Shown here piece by piece: positions 1 through 10,008 of a DNA stretch of 64,000 nt. Below the pieces are notes generated by a model. It was given only the letters and a program-made list of their open reading frames with translations. It had not been told where the DNA came from and searched no databases. This DNA comes from an actinobacterium SCGC AAA278-O22 (GTDB lineage Bacteria > Actinomycetota > Actinomycetes > Nanopelagicales > Nanopelagicaceae), in NCBI GenBank assembly GCA_000372185.1, contig AQUA01000001.1, positions 1 to 64,000 on the forward strand, given 5' to 3'. Numbering within the stretch: position 1 is the first letter of the stretch; each line of letters begins with the position of its first letter. The position numbers and the translations under genes are program-made.

Positions 1-95
1 TTCCTTGTCATTAGCCCACAATTCTTTGCACGCTACAGCGCAGGTCTTGCGGTTCACCGCAACTATTTCCGCTGGGTTGAATATTCCATCTCTTC
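1..95 (+). repeat. 95-bp exact inverted repeat, left copy (pairs with 9644-9738)
   Basis: Bases 1-95 are the exact reverse complement of 9644-9738, checked base by base, and identity stops at base 96. The repeat is internal heliorhodopsin coding sequence. It begins exactly at the window edge, so whether identity continues to the left cannot be seen. An exact odd-length overlap at a sequence end is what a de Bruijn assembler leaves where a path ends on a shared k-mer. Confidence 0.95.
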
Positions 96-528
96 TTCAG
101 TAATGATTGTTCTGATTGCACAAATCTGCGGAATCTCTGATGTGGCGGCCATTGTTTCGATCTTTGGAGTTAACGCTTCGATGATTCTCTTCGGATGGTT
201 GCAGGAGAAGTATGAAGAACCAGGAAATGGCGGGTGGCTGCCATTTATTTTTGGGTGCATTGCTGGAATTGTTCCGTGGCTTGCACTTGTCTTCTACATC
301 TTTGCTATTGGCGGTCCAGGAGATACTAAGGCACCAGCCTTTGTCTACGGAATCGTGATTTCACTCTTCGTTCTCTTTAATACATTTGCCGTTGTTCAGT
401 ACCTGCAATACAAGAAGGTTGGTAAGTGGTCTGAATATCTACGCGGTGAGAAGACTTACATCACGCTCTCGTTAGTAGCTAAATCTGCCCTTGCGTGGCA
501 GATCTTTGCCTCCACCTTGATTCAATAA
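1..528 (+). CDS. Heliorhodopsin, C-terminal part (5' end missing)
   Basis: The reading frame is open from base 1, so the track start at base 103 is an internal Met. The product covers transmembrane helices 3 to 7 of a heliorhodopsin, a retinal-binding membrane photoreceptor with inverted topology and no proton-pump activity. Family signatures seen are FRWVEYSISSSVMI in helix 3, whose Glu is the Schiff-base counterion, FGVNASMILFGWLQEKY, and LSLVAKSALAWQIF in helix 7, whose Lys binds retinal. The N-terminal half lies on the minus strand at 9644-9972. Joining the two through the shared 95 bases gives a 253-residue protein with Glu105 and Lys239, the family's usual length. The gene is therefore probably intact in the organism and split here by a chimeric join. 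Confidence 0.93.
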   Translation, partial: FLVISPQFFARYSAGLAVHRNYFRWVEYSISSSVMIVLIAQICGISDVAAIVSIFGVNASMILFGWLQEKYEEPGNGGWLPFIFGCIAGIVPWLALVFYIFAIGGPGDTKAPAFVYGIVISLFVLFNTFAVVQYLQYKKVGKWSEYLRGEKTYITLSLVAKSALAWQIFASTLIQ

Positions 529-555
529 CCTTTTGCAGGTTATCCTTATCGCATC

Positions 556-600
556 ATGAAGCTCCGCGGACTCCTCCTTATCCGCCGTAGCGAGGCCTAG
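556..600 (+). CDS. leuL: leuA leader peptide (14 aa, Leu-rich)
   Basis: A 15-codon ORF reads MKLRGLLLIRRSEA and stops 110 bases before leuA. Four of 14 residues are Leu, three of them consecutive (CTC CTC CTT), the design of an attenuation leader in which ribosome stalling on Leu codons reports leucyl-tRNA supply. Short Leu-run leaders before leuA are known in actinobacteria. The ORF is too short for the supplied track. There is no good Shine-Dalgarno; a TTGATT / TATCCT pair 18 bases apart (517-522, 541-546) would put transcription only a few bases before this ATG, so the leader may be translated from a nearly leaderless transcript. The promoter is inference; the ORF and its Leu run are direct observations. 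Confidence 0.8.
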   Translation: MKLRGLLLIRRSEA

Positions 601-603
601 GGT

Positions 604-2426
<1,823 letters not shown>

Positions 2427-2440
2427 CTATCGTACGCAGT

Positions 2441-3187
2441 ATGTCTGCGCCTCACACAAAGCTCTACCGCGATGAGGCAATCATTCTGCGCACACAAAAA
2501 CTAGGTGAAGCAGATCGCATCATTACTTTGCTCACCAAAGAACATGGTCGCGTCCGAGGTGTGGCAAAAGGAGTTCGTCGCACCATGTCGAAATTTGGGG
2601 CCCGCCTCGAACCTGGAAGCCATGTCGATATTCAGATGCACTCTGGAAAAACATTTGACACGATCACACAAGTCGAAGCGATAATGAATTATGGCGAAGC
2701 GCTCACTGATGATTATCAGCGGTGGACAATTGCTCACGCAATTCTTGAAACCGCCGAACGTTTTACCCAGCAAGAAGAAGAGCCCGCTCCACAAGAGTTC
2801 CAATTAGTTATCGGTGGCATGAAGGCACTTGCTGATAATCGATATGACTCATCCCTCATACTGGATGCATTTTTACTTCGCTCACTTTCCATCGGCGGAT
2901 ATGAACCCTCGATGACTTTGTGTTCACGTTGCGAGAAACCTGGTCCACATCGCTACTTTTCATTAGTGGGCGGTGGATCAGTCTGCATGGATTGTCGACC
3001 ATCGGCATCTGCAACCGCATCTGCTGAAGCGCTCGATTTAATGCAAGCGCTATTAGTTGGCGATTGGAATACCGCCGAGAAAAGTGAACCTCGCCATCGC
3101 CGAGAGGCTAGTAGTTTGGTAATTGCTTATCTACACTGGCACCTTGAACGCGGTTTAAGAAGTCTGCCGATGGTCGAGAGGGCTTAG
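2441..3187 (+). CDS. recO: DNA repair protein RecO
   Basis: RecO works with RecF/RecR to load RecA on single-strand gaps coated by SSB. The N-terminal OB fold is visible in YRDEAIILRTQKLGEADRII and the following residues to about 80; a helical domain follows. The C-terminal zinc site is CSRCEKPG...CMDC (about residues 165-190). The length of 248 fits the family. It starts 14 bases after leuA and ends 10 bases before uppS, so the three are probably read together. recO next to uppS is a standard actinobacterial order. Confidence 0.93.
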   Translation: MSAPHTKLYRDEAIILRTQKLGEADRIITLLTKEHGRVRGVAKGVRRTMSKFGARLEPGSHVDIQMHSGKTFDTITQVEAIMNYGEALTDDYQRWTIAHAILETAERFTQQEEEPAPQEFQLVIGGMKALADNRYDSSLILDAFLLRSLSIGGYEPSMTLCSRCEKPGPHRYFSLVGGGSVCMDCRPSASATASAEALDLMQALLVGDWNTAEKSEPRHRREASSLVIAYLHWHLERGLRSLPMVERA

Positions 3188-3197
3188 CTAGATATCT

Positions 3198-3908
3198 ATG
3201 GCAAAGAAGATTGAGATTCCCCAACACATCGCAATCGTGATGGATGGAAATGGACGATGGGCAAAAGAACGTGGTTTGCCGCGCACAGCTGGTCATCAAG
3301 CGGGGGAAAAGGTTCTCTTCGATATCGTCGAAGCGTGTATTGAATTTGGAGTGAAGGAAGTCAGTGCATACGCATTTTCAACTGAGAATTGGAAACGTAG
3401 CCCCGAAGAAGTGAAGTTTTTAATGGGCTACAGCCGCGAAATGCTGCGCACTCGCCGCGATCGCCTCAACGAAATGGGCGTCAAAATCAATTGGCTAGGA
3501 CGTCCTCAACGCCTCTGGAAATCAGTCATTGCTGAACTTGAGGAAGCAGAAGAACTGACGAAGAAGAATAAGAAACTTACCCTCAATATGTGCGTGAATT
3601 ATGGGGGCCGTGCAGAGATTGTTGATGCTGCAGCCGATCTTGCTCGTGATGTGAAGAGAGGCAAAGTGAAAGCCGATGCCATCACTGAAAAGACTTTAGA
3701 GAAATATCTATATTCTCCAAAGATGCGCGATGTCGATATGTTCTTACGTTCTTCAGGCGAACAGCGCACCAGCAACTTTTTGCCTTGGCAATCGTCTTAT
3801 GCGGAGTTTGTCTTCATGGATGTCTTATGGCCCGATATGACCCCAAAGCTATTGTGGAAAGCAATCGAGATTTATTCAGAGCGCGATCGTAGATTTGGAA
3901 GCGCTTGA
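3198..3908 (+). CDS. uppS: Isoprenyl diphosphate synthase (UppS family, cis-prenyltransferase)
   Basis: It elongates an allylic diphosphate with isopentenyl diphosphate to make the C50-C55 lipid carrier for cell wall synthesis. The signature [21 protein letters not shown] near the N-terminus contains the catalytic Asp and the diphosphate-binding Arg and His residues. [13 protein letters not shown] and the C-terminal [15 protein letters not shown] with the following WPD are also typical. The length of 236 residues is normal. There is no Shine-Dalgarno; the start is 11 bases after the recO stop, so translation may be coupled. The last codons and the stop lie inside the first unit of a 35-bp tandem repeat, so the present C-terminal end (RRFGSA) was shaped by that repeat. 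Confidence 0.95.
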   Translation: MAKKIEIPQHIAIVMDGNGRWAKERGLPRTAGHQAGEKVLFDIVEACIEFGVKEVSAYAFSTENWKRSPEEVKFLMGYSREMLRTRRDRLNEMGVKINWLGRPQRLWKSVIAELEEAEELTKKNKKLTLNMCVNYGGRAEIVDAAADLARDVKRGKVKADAITEKTLEKYLYSPKMRDVDMFLRSSGEQRTSNFLPWQSSYAEFVFMDVLWPDMTPKLLWKAIEIYSERDRRFGSA

Positions 3909-3976
3909 CGCTTCCAAATTGATTAGATTGCGGAAGCGCTTGACGCTTCCAAATTGATTAGATTGCGGAAGCGCTT
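3897..3976. repeat. 35-bp tandem repeat, 2.3 units, each with a hairpin
   Basis: Two identical 35-base units (3897-3931, 3932-3966) and the first 10 bases of a third lie between the convergent uppS and ZIP genes. Each unit holds the inverted repeat GGAAGCG-cttga-CGCTTCC followed by an AT-rich stretch. It contains the uppS stop and reaches the ZIP stop, so it probably acts as a duplicated bidirectional terminator. There are no spacers, so it is not a CRISPR array. Confidence 0.9.
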
Positions 3977-4709
3977 AAAGAGAGGCTACGACGCCCCACA
4001 TAATGAAGACGCCGACAATTGTTGCAAAGAAAGTCCAGCGTGATGAATGGCGCGAATGTGCTTCGGGCAAGATATGCGACGTTGCAAGGTAGATAACAAA
4101 GCCTGAGAAAAGTGCGAGATAAAGCGCAAGTAACGAATCATTGAGTACTAGGTATGTACCAACGCTGGCCCCACCAATTCGCGCAATCGCATCGACACCT
4201 AGCAACATGTAACTAGTCTTCGTCCAATGTCCGCTCTTGACCATCAGCGAAACAGTATTAAGCCCGTCGCTAAATGCGTGAATAATTAGCGCAAGGAAGA
4301 CTGCGTAACCAAGTGCATGACTTACTTTGAAGGCAACACCCAATCCGACGCCATCGAGAAAGACATGGCCACCCATCGCAAGTGCTCCCAGTGAACCTGC
4401 GATGTTGTGGTGTTCGTGATCATGTCCGTAATCAGATTCAGCAGGTTCGTGACCACCGAATACGCCTTCAAGAATGTGAAGAGCTAAGAAACCAACAAGG
4501 ATGGCAAGAGAGACGGTTCGAATTCCACCTATAGATTCTGTGTTCATAGAAAATACTTCTGGAAGCAGATCAAAGCCAACAAGTCCCAAAAGTAACCCAG
4601 CAGATAATCCAAGAACGAGATGGAAGCGATCTGAAGATTTGAGAGCTACATAGCCACCGAAAGTGGTCGCAAGCACCGTGATTGCTGCGAAGACAATGGC
4701 CAGGTTCAT
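3975..4709 (-). CDS. ZIP-family divalent metal transporter
   Basis: A 244-residue membrane protein with about eight predicted helices, probably importing Zn2+ or a similar divalent ion. The family marks are a His-rich cytoplasmic loop (GHDHEHHN, about residue 100), then GGHVFLDGVGLG and IHAFSDGLN, which supply the HxxxD/G metal-binding motifs of helices 4 and 5. Substrate specificity cannot be read from the sequence. It is divergent from the ABM-domain gene across a 31-base gap and convergent with uppS. Its stop lies in the third, partial copy of the 35-bp repeat. Confidence 0.88.
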   Translation of the reverse strand: MNLAIVFAAITVLATTFGGYVALKSSDRFHLVLGLSAGLLLGLVGFDLLPEVFSMNTESIGGIRTVSLAILVGFLALHILEGVFGGHEPAESDYGHDHEHHNIAGSLGALAMGGHVFLDGVGLGVAFKVSHALGYAVFLALIIHAFSDGLNTVSLMVKSGHWTKTSYMLLGVDAIARIGGASVGTYLVLNDSLLALYLALFSGFVIYLATSHILPEAHSRHSSRWTFFATIVGVFIMWGVVASL

Positions 4710-4740
4710 AGCGCAAGGATATCGGCATTAGAGTTGTCTC

Positions 4741-5016
4741 ATGATTGCCATCGCCCGCTTTGAAGTGCAATTAGCTGAGACTGCGGCCTTCGAAAAAGAT
4801 ATTAAGGCCGCTTATGAGGCACTCGCTTCGTGTGCCGGATTTATTGATGGCGAATATGGCCAGAATCTTGATGACACCAATCTCTGGGTTCTTGTCACTC
4901 GTTGGGAAAATGTCGGTTCATACCGTCGCGCCCTCAGTGCGATGCGAACCAAATTGGAAGCAATTCCTTTACTGGCACGAGCAATTGATGAACCAGGGGC
5001 TTACGAGATAAACTAG
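4741..5016 (+). CDS. Small ABM-like (dimeric alpha/beta barrel) protein
   Basis: A 91-residue protein with the pattern of the antibiotic-biosynthesis-monooxygenase / ferredoxin-like dimeric barrel: an N-terminal strand IAIARFEV, a helix with Phe-Glu-Lys, a Trp-Val-Leu-Val strand and a Trp-Glu turn. Members are heme-degrading, quinol monooxygenases or simple binding proteins, and nothing here picks one. TAGAGT ends six bases before the ATG with no ribosome site between, which suggests a leaderless transcript. glyS follows after 60 bases. Confidence 0.65.
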   Translation: MIAIARFEVQLAETAAFEKDIKAAYEALASCAGFIDGEYGQNLDDTNLWVLVTRWENVGSYRRALSAMRTKLEAIPLLARAIDEPGAYEIN

Positions 5017-5027
5017 CGCCATACGTG

Positions 5028-5046
5028 AGCAACGACCGTTGCTTTT
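5028..5046 (+). terminator. Weak hairpin with short T-run before glyS
   Basis: AGCAACG-ac-CGTTGCT followed by TTTT sits between the ABM gene and glyS. The stem is short and only four T follow, so it could be a weak terminator or part of the glyS leader. Confidence 0.3.
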
Positions 5047-5076
5047 CGCCGACAGCCAGCCGGATGGAGAAAAAAG

Positions 5077-6456
5077 ATGGCCGTAGACCGTTTAGAAAAT
5101 ATTGTTTCGCTCTCAAAGCGTCGTGGATTTGTATTTCCCTCATCAGAAATTTATGGAGGCCTGCGCGCTTCATGGGATTACGGCCCACTCGGAGTAGAAC
5201 TCAAAAACAACGTCAAGCGCCAATGGTGGAAATCCATGGTGATGGGTCGTGAAGATATTGTCGGTATTGATTCATCAGTTATTTTGGCGCGCGAAGTGTG
5301 GGAAGCATCAGGACACGTAGCTACATTTAGCGATCCGCTTACCGAATGTACGGCATGCCACAAGCGCTATCGCGCCGATCATCTTGAAGAAGCATATGAA
5401 GCAAAGCATGGAAAGAAGCTTGCATCTCTTGCAGAAATGAATTGCCCTGCGTGCGGCAATAAGGGTCAATTCACGACTCCCAAACAATTCTCTGGTCTGC
5501 TTAAGACTTTCCTTGGACCCGTCGAAGATGAATCAGGGCTTGCTTACCTGCGCCCCGAAACCGCGCAAGGAATCTTTATCAACTTCGATCAGGTGATGAC
5601 AACATCACGTAAGAAGCCACCATTTGGTATTGGCCAGATCGGAAAATCCTTCCGCAACGAAATCACACCAGGAAACTTCATTTTCCGTACTCGCGAATTC
5701 GAGCAGATGGAGATGGAATTCTTTGTGGTTCCAGGCACCGATGAAGAGTGGCACCAATACTGGATCGATACTCGACTAGCTTGGTATAAAGATCTTGGAA
5801 TCAATCCTGATCGCCTTCGTATTTATGATCATCCAAAAGAGAAGCTGTCGCACTATTCAAAGCGCACAGCCGATATTGAATACAAGTTTGAATTTAACGG
5901 AACTGAATGGGGCGAACTCGAAGGTATTGCAAACCGCACAGACTTTGACCTCAAAGCTCATTCGGCAGCTTCCGGTAAGGATCTTTCATACTTTGATCAA
6001 GAGAAGAATGAGCGCTGGACTCCTTACGTCATTGAACCTGCAGCAGGTGTAGATCGTTGCACCCTCACATTTATGATGGATGCATATTCCGAAGATGAAG
6101 CGCCAAACGCTAAGGGCGAAATGGAGAAGCGCGCAGTGATGAAATTTGATCATCGCTTGGCCCCTGTGAAGGCTGCAGTTCTTCCACTTTCACGTAACGC
6201 TGATCTTTCGCCAAAAGCGCGTGATCTTGCGGCGCAGTTACGCAAAAACTGGAATATCGATTTCGATGATTCAGGTGCGATCGGTCGTCGTTACCGCCGT
6301 CAAGATGAAATCGGTACTCCATATTGCATCACTATCGACTTCGAATCACTTGAAGATCAAGCAGTCACCATTCGTGACCGCGACACCATGGCGCAAGAAC
6401 GTATCGGAATCGATCAAGTAGAAGCATGGCTAGCACCACGTCTACTCGGCTGCTAG
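5077..6456 (+). CDS. glyS: Glycine-tRNA ligase (alpha2 type)
   Basis: It charges tRNA-Gly. The single-chain eukaryote-like form is the usual one in actinobacteria. Class II motifs are present: [16 protein letters not shown] early, motif 2 [21 protein letters not shown] (about residues 190-210) and a C-terminal anticodon-binding domain from about residue 360. A zinc-binding insertion carries two Cys pairs, CTACHKRY and CPACGNKG. The length of 459 is normal. GGAG lies nine bases before the ATG. Its end overlaps the dusB start by 31 bases, implying coupling. No T-box elements were recognised upstream. Confidence 0.97.
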   Translation: MAVDRLENIVSLSKRRGFVFPSSEIYGGLRASWDYGPLGVELKNNVKRQWWKSMVMGREDIVGIDSSVILAREVWEASGHVATFSDPLTECTACHKRYRADHLEEAYEAKHGKKLASLAEMNCPACGNKGQFTTPKQFSGLLKTFLGPVEDESGLAYLRPETAQGIFINFDQVMTTSRKKPPFGIGQIGKSFRNEITPGNFIFRTREFEQMEMEFFVVPGTDEEWHQYWIDTRLAWYKDLGINPDRLRIYDHPKEKLSHYSKRTADIEYKFEFNGTEWGELEGIANRTDFDLKAHSAASGKDLSYFDQEKNERWTPYVIEPAAGVDRCTLTFMMDAYSEDEAPNAKGEMEKRAVMKFDHRLAPVKAAVLPLSRNADLSPKARDLAAQLRKNWNIDFDDSGAIGRRYRRQDEIGTPYCITIDFESLEDQAVTIRDRDTMAQERIGIDQVEAWLAPRLLGC

Positions 6457-7592
6457 CTCCACTGCAGCTTCCTCTTAAAGATGGAACCCATCTCGTAGAT
6501 CCACCCGTAGTTCTTGCACCGATGGCAGGAATTACCAATGCATCTTTTCGTATGCTCTGCCGCGAACAAGGAGCAGGTCTCTTTGTATCTGAGATGGTGA
6601 CGGCGCGCGCGCTGTTAGAACGAATTCCTGAAACGATGCGCATGATTGAACCTGGCGCAGGTGAGTGGCCACGATCTGTGCAGTTGTATAGCGTCGACCC
6701 GCACCACATGGGTGAAGCGGTCAAGATGATTGGTCGTGAAAATTTAGCCGATCACATCGATATGAACTTTGGTTGTCCAGTGCCGAAGGTAACGCGCAAA
6801 GGTGGGGGAGCAGCACTTCCCTTTAAACGAAATCTCTTCCGCGAAATAGTTAAAGCAGCCGTTGATAATGCCAAGCCTTATGGAATTCCTGTCACCGTAA
6901 AGATGCGTATTGGTATCGATACTGATCACCACACATATTTGGAAGCAGCCAAGTCAGCTGCAGATTTAGGAGTTGCTTGGGTCGCTCTCCATGCGCGCAC
7001 AGCGCAACAGATGTATGAAGGAAAAGCTGATTGGTCTGCAATTAAAAATTTAGTAGAACACCTCAAACCAACAGGCGTTCCAGTGTTAGGCAATGGCGAT
7101 ATTTGGTCTGGTGCAGACGGCGCCGAAATGGTGCGCCAAACAGGATGTGCTGGTGTGGTTGTTGGGCGCGGATGCCTTGGTCGCCCATGGCTCTTTGCTG
7201 ATTTAGTTGATGCATTTAACGGTGGAAATAATCGAGTGCTCCCAACTCTGCACGAAGTTCGCGAAGTGATGTTCCGTCATGGTGAATTAATCGTTGATTA
7301 CTTCGAATCTGAAGATCGCGGTTGCCGCGACCTACGCAAACATATGGCTTGGTATCTCAAAGGTTTCCGAGTCCACTCTGAATTACGTCGCCAATTCGGA
7401 ATGGTGGGATCTCTCAAGGAACTTCGTTCGCTATTAGATCAGCTCGATGATCAGCCTTATCCAATTGAAGTAGGCGAAAAACCTCGCGGTCGCACTAGTA
7501 GTGGCCGTCCACCAACCCTGCCAGATGGATGGCTCAATGATCCTGACGAGATGATTCACCTTGATGTGGAAGATATGTTCTCGGGTGGTTAA
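6426..7592 (+). CDS. dusB: tRNA-dihydrouridine synthase
   Basis: A flavoprotein that reduces specific uridines in tRNA D-loops. The TIM barrel begins with [20 protein letters not shown], contains [17 protein letters not shown] with the catalytic Cys, and ends with [15 protein letters not shown], a phosphate/FMN-binding loop. The C-terminal helical domain runs from about residue 275 and a Pro/Gly-rich tail follows. It overlaps glyS by 31 bases and shares TAATG with the next gene, so glyS-dusB-DUF218-dgt look like one operon. Confidence 0.95.
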   Translation: MASTTSTRLLAPLQLPLKDGTHLVDPPVVLAPMAGITNASFRMLCREQGAGLFVSEMVTARALLERIPETMRMIEPGAGEWPRSVQLYSVDPHHMGEAVKMIGRENLADHIDMNFGCPVPKVTRKGGGAALPFKRNLFREIVKAAVDNAKPYGIPVTVKMRIGIDTDHHTYLEAAKSAADLGVAWVALHARTAQQMYEGKADWSAIKNLVEHLKPTGVPVLGNGDIWSGADGAEMVRQTGCAGVVVGRGCLGRPWLFADLVDAFNGGNNRVLPTLHEVREVMFRHGELIVDYFESEDRGCRDLRKHMAWYLKGFRVHSELRRQFGMVGSLKELRSLLDQLDDQPYPIEVGEKPRGRTSSGRPPTLPDGWLNDPDEMIHLDVEDMFSGG

Positions 7593-8251
7593 TGTTTAAA
7601 TTAATTCGCCGAGTGATTTCTTTATTTGTTGCCATCATTATCATTATTCCAACATATGCGCTGTTTGTGACGTGGCACTCTGCCAAGAACCCAGGTTTTC
7701 GCACTTCTGCTGAAGTAATTGTGGTTCCGGGCGCTGCACAACTTAATGGCGCACCTGGTGATGTCTTACTCGCCCGTTTGGTTGAAGCAAAGCGAATTAA
7801 AGATAAAGGTTATGCACCTCTGATTATTACCGTTGGAGCTGGTGCCCCAGGAGATCGAACAACAGAAGCTGCTGCTGGCAAGTATTGGCTGACACATCAC
7901 GGTATTGCCAAAAGCAAAGTAGTTTCAATTCCCCAAGGTCGAGATACCTTGAGTCAGACTCAGGCATATATTAAAGAGATGCGCGCACGAAAGATTTACA
8001 ATGTCATCATCGCAACCGATGCATATCACTGTCAGCGCGCAATGACGATGGCAAATGATTTAGGTGCAGTCGCCACATGTTCACCTGTGCAGACTGGGCC
8101 AAATACTCTTCAAAATTCCCATCTGCGTTACTTAATTCGTGAAGCAGGTGCCTACTTGGCCTATATCTCACTCGGTCGCCGCGGGATTCATATCTCGGAC
8201 CATCTGACTAATAGTGGACTTGTAAGGTATGTACATGACTTCATCCAGTAA
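7592..8251 (+). CDS. DUF218 / YdcF-ElyC-SanA-like membrane protein
   Basis: 219 residues with one N-terminal transmembrane helix (VISLFVAIIIIIPTYALFV) followed by an extracytoplasmic DUF218 domain. Its conserved starts are IVVPGAAQLNGAPGDVLLARL and TTEAAAGKYWL, with IIATDAYHCQRAM later. ElyC and SanA of this fold affect cell envelope integrity, but the biochemical role is uncertain. The ATG overlaps the dusB stop (TAATG), and dgt begins before its end. Confidence 0.82.
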   Translation: MFKLIRRVISLFVAIIIIIPTYALFVTWHSAKNPGFRTSAEVIVVPGAAQLNGAPGDVLLARLVEAKRIKDKGYAPLIITVGAGAPGDRTTEAAAGKYWLTHHGIAKSKVVSIPQGRDTLSQTQAYIKEMRARKIYNVIIATDAYHCQRAMTMANDLGAVATCSPVQTGPNTLQNSHLRYLIREAGAYLAYISLGRRGIHISDHLTNSGLVRYVHDFIQ

Positions 8252-9464
8252 TTACAGCGCTTTTGATCAAGAGCGCTTTCTCGATGAACCAGCAAAGCGC
8301 CCAGGCCGCACCGAATTTATGCGCGATCGAGCACGCGTTATTCACTCAGCAGCGCTTCGCCGTTTAGCTGCGAAGACGCAAGTGGCAGTTCCTTGGGAGA
8401 ACGATTTCCAACGCACTCGCTTATCGCACTCACTTGAGTGTGCACAGATTGGTCGCGAACTTGGAGAATCACTTGGCGCAGATCCAGATCTGCTTGAAAC
8501 CGCATGTCTTTCACACGATATGGGTCATCCACCATTTGGTCACAATGGAGAGGAAGCTCTCGCTGAAGTAGCCGCGCCATGTGGTGGCTTTGAAGGTAAT
8601 GCACAATCATTTCGTTTACTTACTCGCATTGAAGCAAAGACAGTTGATGCACAAGGAAAGAGCTTAGGTCTTAATCTCACGCGTGCTTCTCTTGATGCAG
8701 CTACCAAGTATCCATGGGCTCGTGCAGAAAACCCTCGCAAGTTTGGTGTCTATGACGATGACACCGAAATTTTTCATTGGGTCCGCGAAGGTGCACCAGT
8801 TGGTCGAAAATGTCTTGAAGCGCAGATCATGGATTGGTCTGATGATTGTGCGTACTCAGTGCACGATTTAGAAGATGCCATCTTCGCTGGGCAGATTACG
8901 GTTAAGAACTTTGATAACGATTTCGACATTCTTTACAAAGAAATGGTCGAGGGTTATAAAAGTGATGCAACCAAGGAAGAAGCTGTTAGCGCTCTTACTC
9001 GCCTGCAATCTTTATCGTGCTGGCCGATTAATTTTGATCGTAGCCATCGCTCGCTCGCTCGCTTAAAAGATACGACATCACAATTAATTGGTCGATTTGT
9101 TCTGGCTGCCGAACTTGAAACTCGCAAAATCTACGGCGATGGTCCACTAACTCGCTATAACGCCAACCTAGAGATTCCACGCGATCAAAAGATCGAAGTA
9201 GATTTCCTCAAAGCAGTTGCAGGTCACTACTTAATTAATGCTGCTGCTTCACAAGAACGTTATGCAAAGCAGCAAGTGCTGATCCATGAATTGGTCGAGA
9301 TGCTCTTTGAAGCTGCTCCCAAGGAACTTGACCCGATCTTCGAAGATGATTGGAAGATGGCCACCAATGATTCAGAGCGCCTTCGCGTCGTTGTTGACCA
9401 GATTGCCAGCCTCACCGACCCCGGCGCATATGCGCTCCATGCGCACCTTTCAAAGCGTCGCTAA
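8235..9464 (+). CDS. dgt: dGTPase-like HD-domain nucleotide triphosphohydrolase
   Basis: It hydrolyses dNTPs to deoxynucleosides and triphosphate. The HD metal site is split between TRLSHSLECAQIGRELG and CLSHDMGHPPFGHNGEEAL, and a further Asp lies in QIMDWSDDCAYSVHDLED. The length is about 409. Two start codons six bases apart are possible; the second is chosen because TAAGG lies seven bases before it but only one base before the first. It overlaps the DUF218 gene by 17 bases. dgt before dnaG is the standard actinobacterial order. Confidence 0.93.
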   Translation: MTSSSNYSAFDQERFLDEPAKRPGRTEFMRDRARVIHSAALRRLAAKTQVAVPWENDFQRTRLSHSLECAQIGRELGESLGADPDLLETACLSHDMGHPPFGHNGEEALAEVAAPCGGFEGNAQSFRLLTRIEAKTVDAQGKSLGLNLTRASLDAATKYPWARAENPRKFGVYDDDTEIFHWVREGAPVGRKCLEAQIMDWSDDCAYSVHDLEDAIFAGQITVKNFDNDFDILYKEMVEGYKSDATKEEAVSALTRLQSLSCWPINFDRSHRSLARLKDTTSQLIGRFVLAAELETRKIYGDGPLTRYNANLEIPRDQKIEVDFLKAVAGHYLINAAASQERYAKQQVLIHELVEMLFEAAPKELDPIFEDDWKMATNDSERLRVVVDQIASLTDPGAYALHAHLSKRR

Positions 9465-9473
9465 GGTAGGAAC

Positions 9474-9728
9474 ATGAGCGGTCGCATCAAGGCAGATGAC
9501 ATTGTTTATGTGCGCGAACATGCACATATCGATGAAGTAGTTACTGCAGCTGGTGTTGCTCTCAAAAGCGCTGGTGGGGGACAGAAGAAGGGCCTATGTC
9601 CTTTCCACGATGAGAAATCACCGTCCTTCCACGTCACACCATCGAAGAGATGGAATATTCAACCCAGCGGAAATAGTTGCGGTGAACCGCAAGACCTGCG
9701 CTGTAGCGTGCAAAGAATTGTGGGCTAA
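9474..9728 (+). pseudogene. dnaG: DNA primase, 5' fragment fused out of frame to inverted heliorhodopsin DNA
   Basis: The first 57-58 codons are a normal DnaG start: an N-terminal helix and the first half of the CHC2 zinc finger (GLCPFHDEKSPSFHVTPSK). The expected continuation with the last two zinc Cys residues, the TOPRIM domain and the helicase-binding domain is missing. From 9644 the DNA is the reverse complement of heliorhodopsin, so the remaining 26 codons of the ORF are nonsense. The join carries short GAAG microhomology. DnaG is essential and no transposase or IS end is at the break, so the intact gene probably exists elsewhere and this is a chimeric join. Confidence 0.9.
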
Positions 9729-9972
9729 TGACAAGGAAATGGAAGAAGGCAGAAAGTCCCAAGAAGATTGCAACAGCTAATCCGACGGGAGTGTTGAGAA
9801 GAGTGATTGGTTCTGCAAATGTGCTTCCTGGAGGACCTGCCATATATCGGGCCACAATGGGAAGTGAGAAATCATTTGCAAGAATCAGAACAACCACCAT
9901 CTGTGCCAAGTGGAATAAGCCAGCAATGAGGTTGTAGCGACGAATACTGGATGCGTTTATCTCTTTAGCCAT
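9634..9972 (-). CDS. Heliorhodopsin, N-terminal part (truncated at a chimeric join)
   Basis: The first 109-110 residues are transmembrane helices 1 to 3 of the heliorhodopsin whose remainder opens the window. Family features include NLIAGLFHLAQM, LANDFSLPI, YMAGPPGSTF and TPVGLAVAIFLGLSAFFHF. Only the part down to 9644 is rhodopsin sequence; the last three codons to 9634 come from antisense dnaG. It starts 36 bases after glnA on the same strand with no intervening terminator. Heliorhodopsin next to glutamine synthetase is a known actinobacterial arrangement, and a physical and regulatory interaction between the two proteins has been reported (recollection). The start ATGGCTAAAG has no strong Shine-Dalgarno. 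Confidence 0.92.
   Translation of the reverse strand: MAKEINASSIRRYNLIAGLFHLAQMVVVLILANDFSLPIVARYMAGPPGSTFAEPITLLNTPVGLAVAIFLGLSAFFHFLVISPQFFARYSAGLAVHRNYFRWVEYSISSMV
9644..9738 (-). repeat. 95-bp exact inverted repeat, right copy (pairs with 1-95)
   Basis: This is the partner of the repeat at bases 1-95. Its left end is the exact boundary where dnaG sequence stops. Its right end is where the window's first base pairs; identity beyond that cannot be tested. Confidence 0.95.
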
Positions 9973-10008
9973 GGATAAAGGCTACAGAGCCACCTGTGAA
10001 ATATCCCG

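Noticed and set aside
3897-3976. Possible CRISPR array
   Set aside because: The units are directly joined with no spacers, only 2.3 copies exist, and no cas genes are present.
5017-5076. T-box or glycine riboswitch before glyS
   Set aside because: The gap is 60 bases, too short for either, and no T-box sequence or glycine aptamer blocks are seen.
9644-9738. Inverted repeat as IS end or phage attachment site
   Set aside because: The repeat is internal heliorhodopsin coding sequence and no transposase, integrase or target duplication is nearby.
9728-9937. 69-residue plus-strand ORF after dnaG
   Set aside because: It is antisense to the heliorhodopsin N-terminal half and has no recognisable product.
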